Below, piece after piece: positions 60,536 to 64,000 of a stretch of 64,000 bases of DNA. Below the pieces are notes generated by a model. That model saw only the letters and a list, made by a program, of their open reading frames with translations, did not search any database and was not told where the DNA came from. The DNA lies in contig NC_059487.1 in NCBI RefSeq assembly GCF_018139145.2, positions 2,501,792 through 2,565,791 on the forward strand, read 5' to 3'. The stretch comes from Gymnogyps californianus (Eukaryota > Chordata > Aves > Accipitriformes > Cathartidae). The translations under genes and the position numbers were made by a program. The stretch's first letter is position 1, and each line of letters opens with the position of its first letter.

Positions 60536-63500
60536 ACACTTACCATTAGAAAGGCAGTTCCTGCTCAAGTCAAGCCACAGTCCCCTTAACCAGAGAAACA
60601 GAGTTTCTCTGCGCAGATCTGGGCAGCACCCGTTTCCAAGTCCTTGGATTTGCTTCCCTCCAGGAGGAGGAGGCGAGTTCAGTCTCTGATGTGGCAATGA
60701 GCTTACGCAGGAGCTCAACTCCAGCATGTAAGCAGAGCTGTCAGGAGGACAAGCTGGGCTCTGCTGCCTGTCAAATCTTGCTCCTCCTGAGACCTGGGCG
60801 AACTACATACAGCGACTATATGAAATAGGTGCCTGTCCCCTGAGAAGGTGCCACCAGCTGCCTTCCACCGACATCCCTTTTAGATGGACCAGGACTTCCA
60901 GGCAGGCTGGACCACTGGGCAACTCCTAGCTGAGGCAGGCAATAGCGGGTTACCCATAGGAGACCATCCAAACCCTTCCAATAGCATCCTTAGCTCAGAG
61001 GCTGACGCCTGGCTAACTGTGCTCAGTTTCAGCGTGGAAAATGGATCTGGAGGACTTGCACAATGCACGTGCACAGAGGGGGTTATTGCTCTTCAACAAA
61101 GTAAAATAGAAGGTCTGGATGCCCCTCCGCTCTACAGCACACTTGCTTAGACTGTACTGGCCTCTCTCAATCATCTCTATATCATGCAATCAGCAGGTAA
61201 CCTAGGCCAAATATTTGAAGAGGGTGCCCACTAAACTGTCAGAAACACCCCTCAGAAATATCATTTGAAGTCCCTTCCATGAGAAGAAACTGGAGCCTGA
61301 AATATGTACAGAGCACAGAAGAACAGGCTCTAGCAGCACATTTTGAACATCAGTGCTTTAGGCAATCTCCTTAGCAGCTTGTTAGATGTTTTATAAGTGT
61401 CCTTCCCAGCTCCAGAAGAAATAATACTACTAATGATTGTGTCAGATACAAAATAATTTCACAGCCTTTTTTGTCTGCAAGCTTTCCAATTTCAATAAAT
61501 CACGTGCCCTTCTGTGCAGCTGAGAGAATCCAAAACCCGTCATACTGACAGCTTGGCGGGCAAAAAAAAAAAATAGAAAGGACACCAGGGCCATCTTTTT
61601 CTGCATTAGTTCCAGCCAATACTTTGTTTGCCTTAGGAAGTCAGGCACTTGCTGAGCTGTGATACCTTCTCATTAGCACAGCTGAGCGCTCTCCAGGATC
61701 CCAGGAGGAGGTATTAGTATTAAGCATGGAGAAGCATAATAAGGGAATCGGCACATACCTGCATGTTTCACTGGTCTGCAAAGTGGACGGGTGTCCTCAA
61801 GAGAGCTGGTGAACATCCAAGCTCCCCTGGGGCTGAGGTGGTGAGGTAGTCACTCTGGCAGTGGAAGCTATGGCACCATAGATAGCCCTTCAAGCAGAGA
61901 AGCGATTTGCACGTCTGATGTATTGGGGGAGTGTTTTAAGCAGTGAACTGTGGGAACTAGTAAGCTCCCTGCAAATACTCCTATGCTCAGGATGATTGTC
62001 CTTGTGGACATAACCACACCTGAATGATTGCATCAATCCACCAGGAAAAGCTTTCCTGCTAGTGACATCCTTGGGGATGGCAGAGATGAAGCAGGGCAGA
62101 AAGGACACAAGTGCCTTTGTGCCTTCTACCCAACACCACACCGGTGAGAGTGTTACTTCTTCGATTTTAAGGATGGAATATCGTATAGGGGAAGTGGCAA
62201 ACCCATTTCACACTTCTCCCTTGAAATGGTTGGTTTATTTCTAACAAAATAATTGCAACCCAGGCTAGAGTTATTTGAAATACCCAGAAACAGCCAGTAA
62301 AAATTCACATTTCCAGGAGTCTTTTGAAACTCCCTGTTGAATTTTCACTGTGGGTCATGGGGGAAAGGTCCCAGAAACAACTGTTTAAAAAAAAAAAAAA
62401 GCATTGAAAAGAGCAGAGGATAATGAATCTTCAGTGCTCAATCCAGTTACAGACCACAAATAAATAACTTGCACTGCTAGATCAATCTTCCTATGTTCAT
62501 TGCATTCATCTGCTCTTTTTGTTCTGAATAATAGAAAACCTCACTCCAGACTCTTGCAGAAAGTAGGCTAAGGCCAACAGCTCTCCAGCATCAAGGTTTG
62601 GGCCTCCAGTGGTCTGTAGAGCATTTGAGTGGGGTGAGAGCCTCCTCTTCTGCTCCTCCTCCCTTGCAGGTGCTCCCTCCTATTCAGTCCAGCTCGTGGC
62701 ATGTGCTGTTTCAGGCTGGGGTAGAGCTGTTCCGTCTACATTGGTGGATGAGAGAGGACTCACCCAGGCCTGCATAAGGAGAAACACGAGCATGTGTGTC
62801 CCTTGACCACATGCGGTCCCCAAACACTGGGGCTGATGAAGCGGGTTTACGCCTCATGACTAATTGCAGATCCTGGCTGAGCTTCATCCGGAATTTGTAT
62901 GCTCTCCATCCGATTCTCTGGTGTCTGCTAGACTCTGAGCTCACACAATGATCCTTCCATCAGTTAGGATACTTACACTACCTTTTTCTTATTCAGTTGC
63001 CCAGTTTTTCACATTTTTTAAGAATTTAATTACCTTTGAAACCTCTTTCCTGCTCTGTAAGATCTGATTGAAATTTAGCCAATGGATTCAGAAACTACAG
63101 TGTAGGGACAATTTAAAGACCCAAAGGAGATAGTTACACTGCAATGTGAAATAATATATAATCCATTTGAGTTTAATTTATCCACAGCACTTACAATTTT
63201 TCCCTATATGTTAACTGATGTAATCTTGAGAAATTTATTCCAATCCTGTATGTCTCCTCTTTTTACATTGAACTGTCTGAAGTACCTGGCACCACCCAGT
63301 AGATGTTCCCCCTCAAGACCTGCCAGGGACCCCACGCCAGGCAGAGCAGCAGCCTCCGCTCACAGTCTTTTCAGCGTGTCTACAGAGTAAAAAATGCAAT
63401 TCAAATGAGAAACAAAAGGTCAGAAACCAGAAAGCATGCAATTAACTAAATTTAAATTTTTGTGTGTGGATATTTAATCTCTTAATTGTTGAAGCTGTAC

Positions 63501-64000
63501 CTGAACTCCTGGGCTCTGCCACAGAGGTAAGTGGGCAACCCAAGTGTAATGAATGATCTTCTTCAGGACATCTTCATCTTCCACCCATGTTGTTTTGACT
63601 GCACTGCTCTGTGTCTAAGCTTTGAGTCTTATCTTGCTTATTCCCCTGGCACGAGTCATGATAAACCCCCATAAGGTCCCTGTTCCCTTCACCCGTGGCC
63701 ACTGTCTTAGGGGATGGTGGGAAGCTGCCTGTCCCTCAGATCGATCCATCGTAGGCCATGGATAGTGTGAGCTTTTTCTTTCTGGTAGAAAAGACTCCCA
63801 GTAACTGCAGGCTGAGATTGATAAGAATGACTGGTTGGGGCAATTTGGTGTTTTGAATCCTCCCATATATTGTCCTTTTTGGAAAGCACCTGACCTTTAG
63901 TGTCCTTCTTCAAGTTGCCTTCCTACTGTACCATTGACTGATCCCAAATGGACATCTTTTTTTCCACATAGCATGGCTTGAGGCTTTCATGGGAGAAGGA
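60536..64000. other. Non-coding end of window
   Basis: No gene recognised. The segment 61,380-61,660 is repeat-free and mixed AT-rich, with a 68-codon minus-strand ORF beside an A-run, and could be a conserved non-coding element. A-runs at 61,561 and 62,385. The last kilobase shows nothing distinctive. Confidence 0.5.

Noticed and set aside
1..64000. CRISPR arrays, operons, phage or tRNA genes
   Set aside because: No regularly spaced direct repeats, no compact gene arrays, and no sequence with recognisable tRNA A- and B-box pairs was noticed.

Overview
The window looks like nuclear DNA of a bird, most likely a neoavian bird. It is intron-rich, gene-poor vertebrate sequence. Its recognisable repeats are mostly CR1 LINE pieces, plus one solo ERV LTR of the type that begins TGTGCTGGTTTTGGCTGG in its functional orientation. 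There are also remnants of much older amniote repeats: ancient CR1, MIR-like SINE, hAT-like MITE and a decayed Ty3/Gypsy element. Nothing bacterial, plasmid or phage-like is present. Nearly all open reading frames longer than 60 codons look like chance.

One complete protein-coding gene can be built with confidence. It is a perilipin (PLIN3/TIP47 type) on the minus strand, about 54,027 down to 49,245. It has a TATA/CCAAT promoter, a short 5' exon, seven coding exons with canonical GT-AG junctions and consistent phases, a 449-residue product, and an AATAAA signal about 420 bases past the stop codon. The 5' exon contains an ATG that is in frame with the main start and would add a hydrophobic, signal-like N-terminus. 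It lies right at the predicted transcription start, so its use is doubtful.

Layout. 1-8,490: no gene, some simple-sequence tracts. 8,490-9,275: ancient CR1, plus strand. 10,425-10,640: CR1, minus strand. 10,921-11,517: solo LTR, minus strand, with near-matching 5-bp flanks. 18,075-18,535: CR1, plus strand. 18,600-19,200: AT-rich block resembling a conserved non-coding element. 19,850-21,050: ancient CR1 in two pieces, minus strand. 23,590-24,000: a second AT-rich block. 24,640-24,985: CR1, plus strand. 26,039-26,308: hAT-like MITE. 26,633-27,390: CR1, minus strand. 32,006-32,160: MIR-like SINE, minus strand. 36,199-36,860: Ty3/Gypsy reverse transcriptase and integrase fossil. 36,870-49,240: no recognised gene. 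49,245-54,027: the perilipin gene. 54,200-64,000: no firm gene, two weak candidate exons (57,382-57,644 and 58,253-58,437) and a MIR-like SINE (60,350-60,535).

The most unusual item is the Ty3/Gypsy fossil. It keeps reverse-transcriptase and integrase signatures in the correct order but with frameshifts and a large internal deletion. Such elements are scarce in bird genomes. Family calls were made by reading the sequence and recalling consensus patterns. No database search was run.
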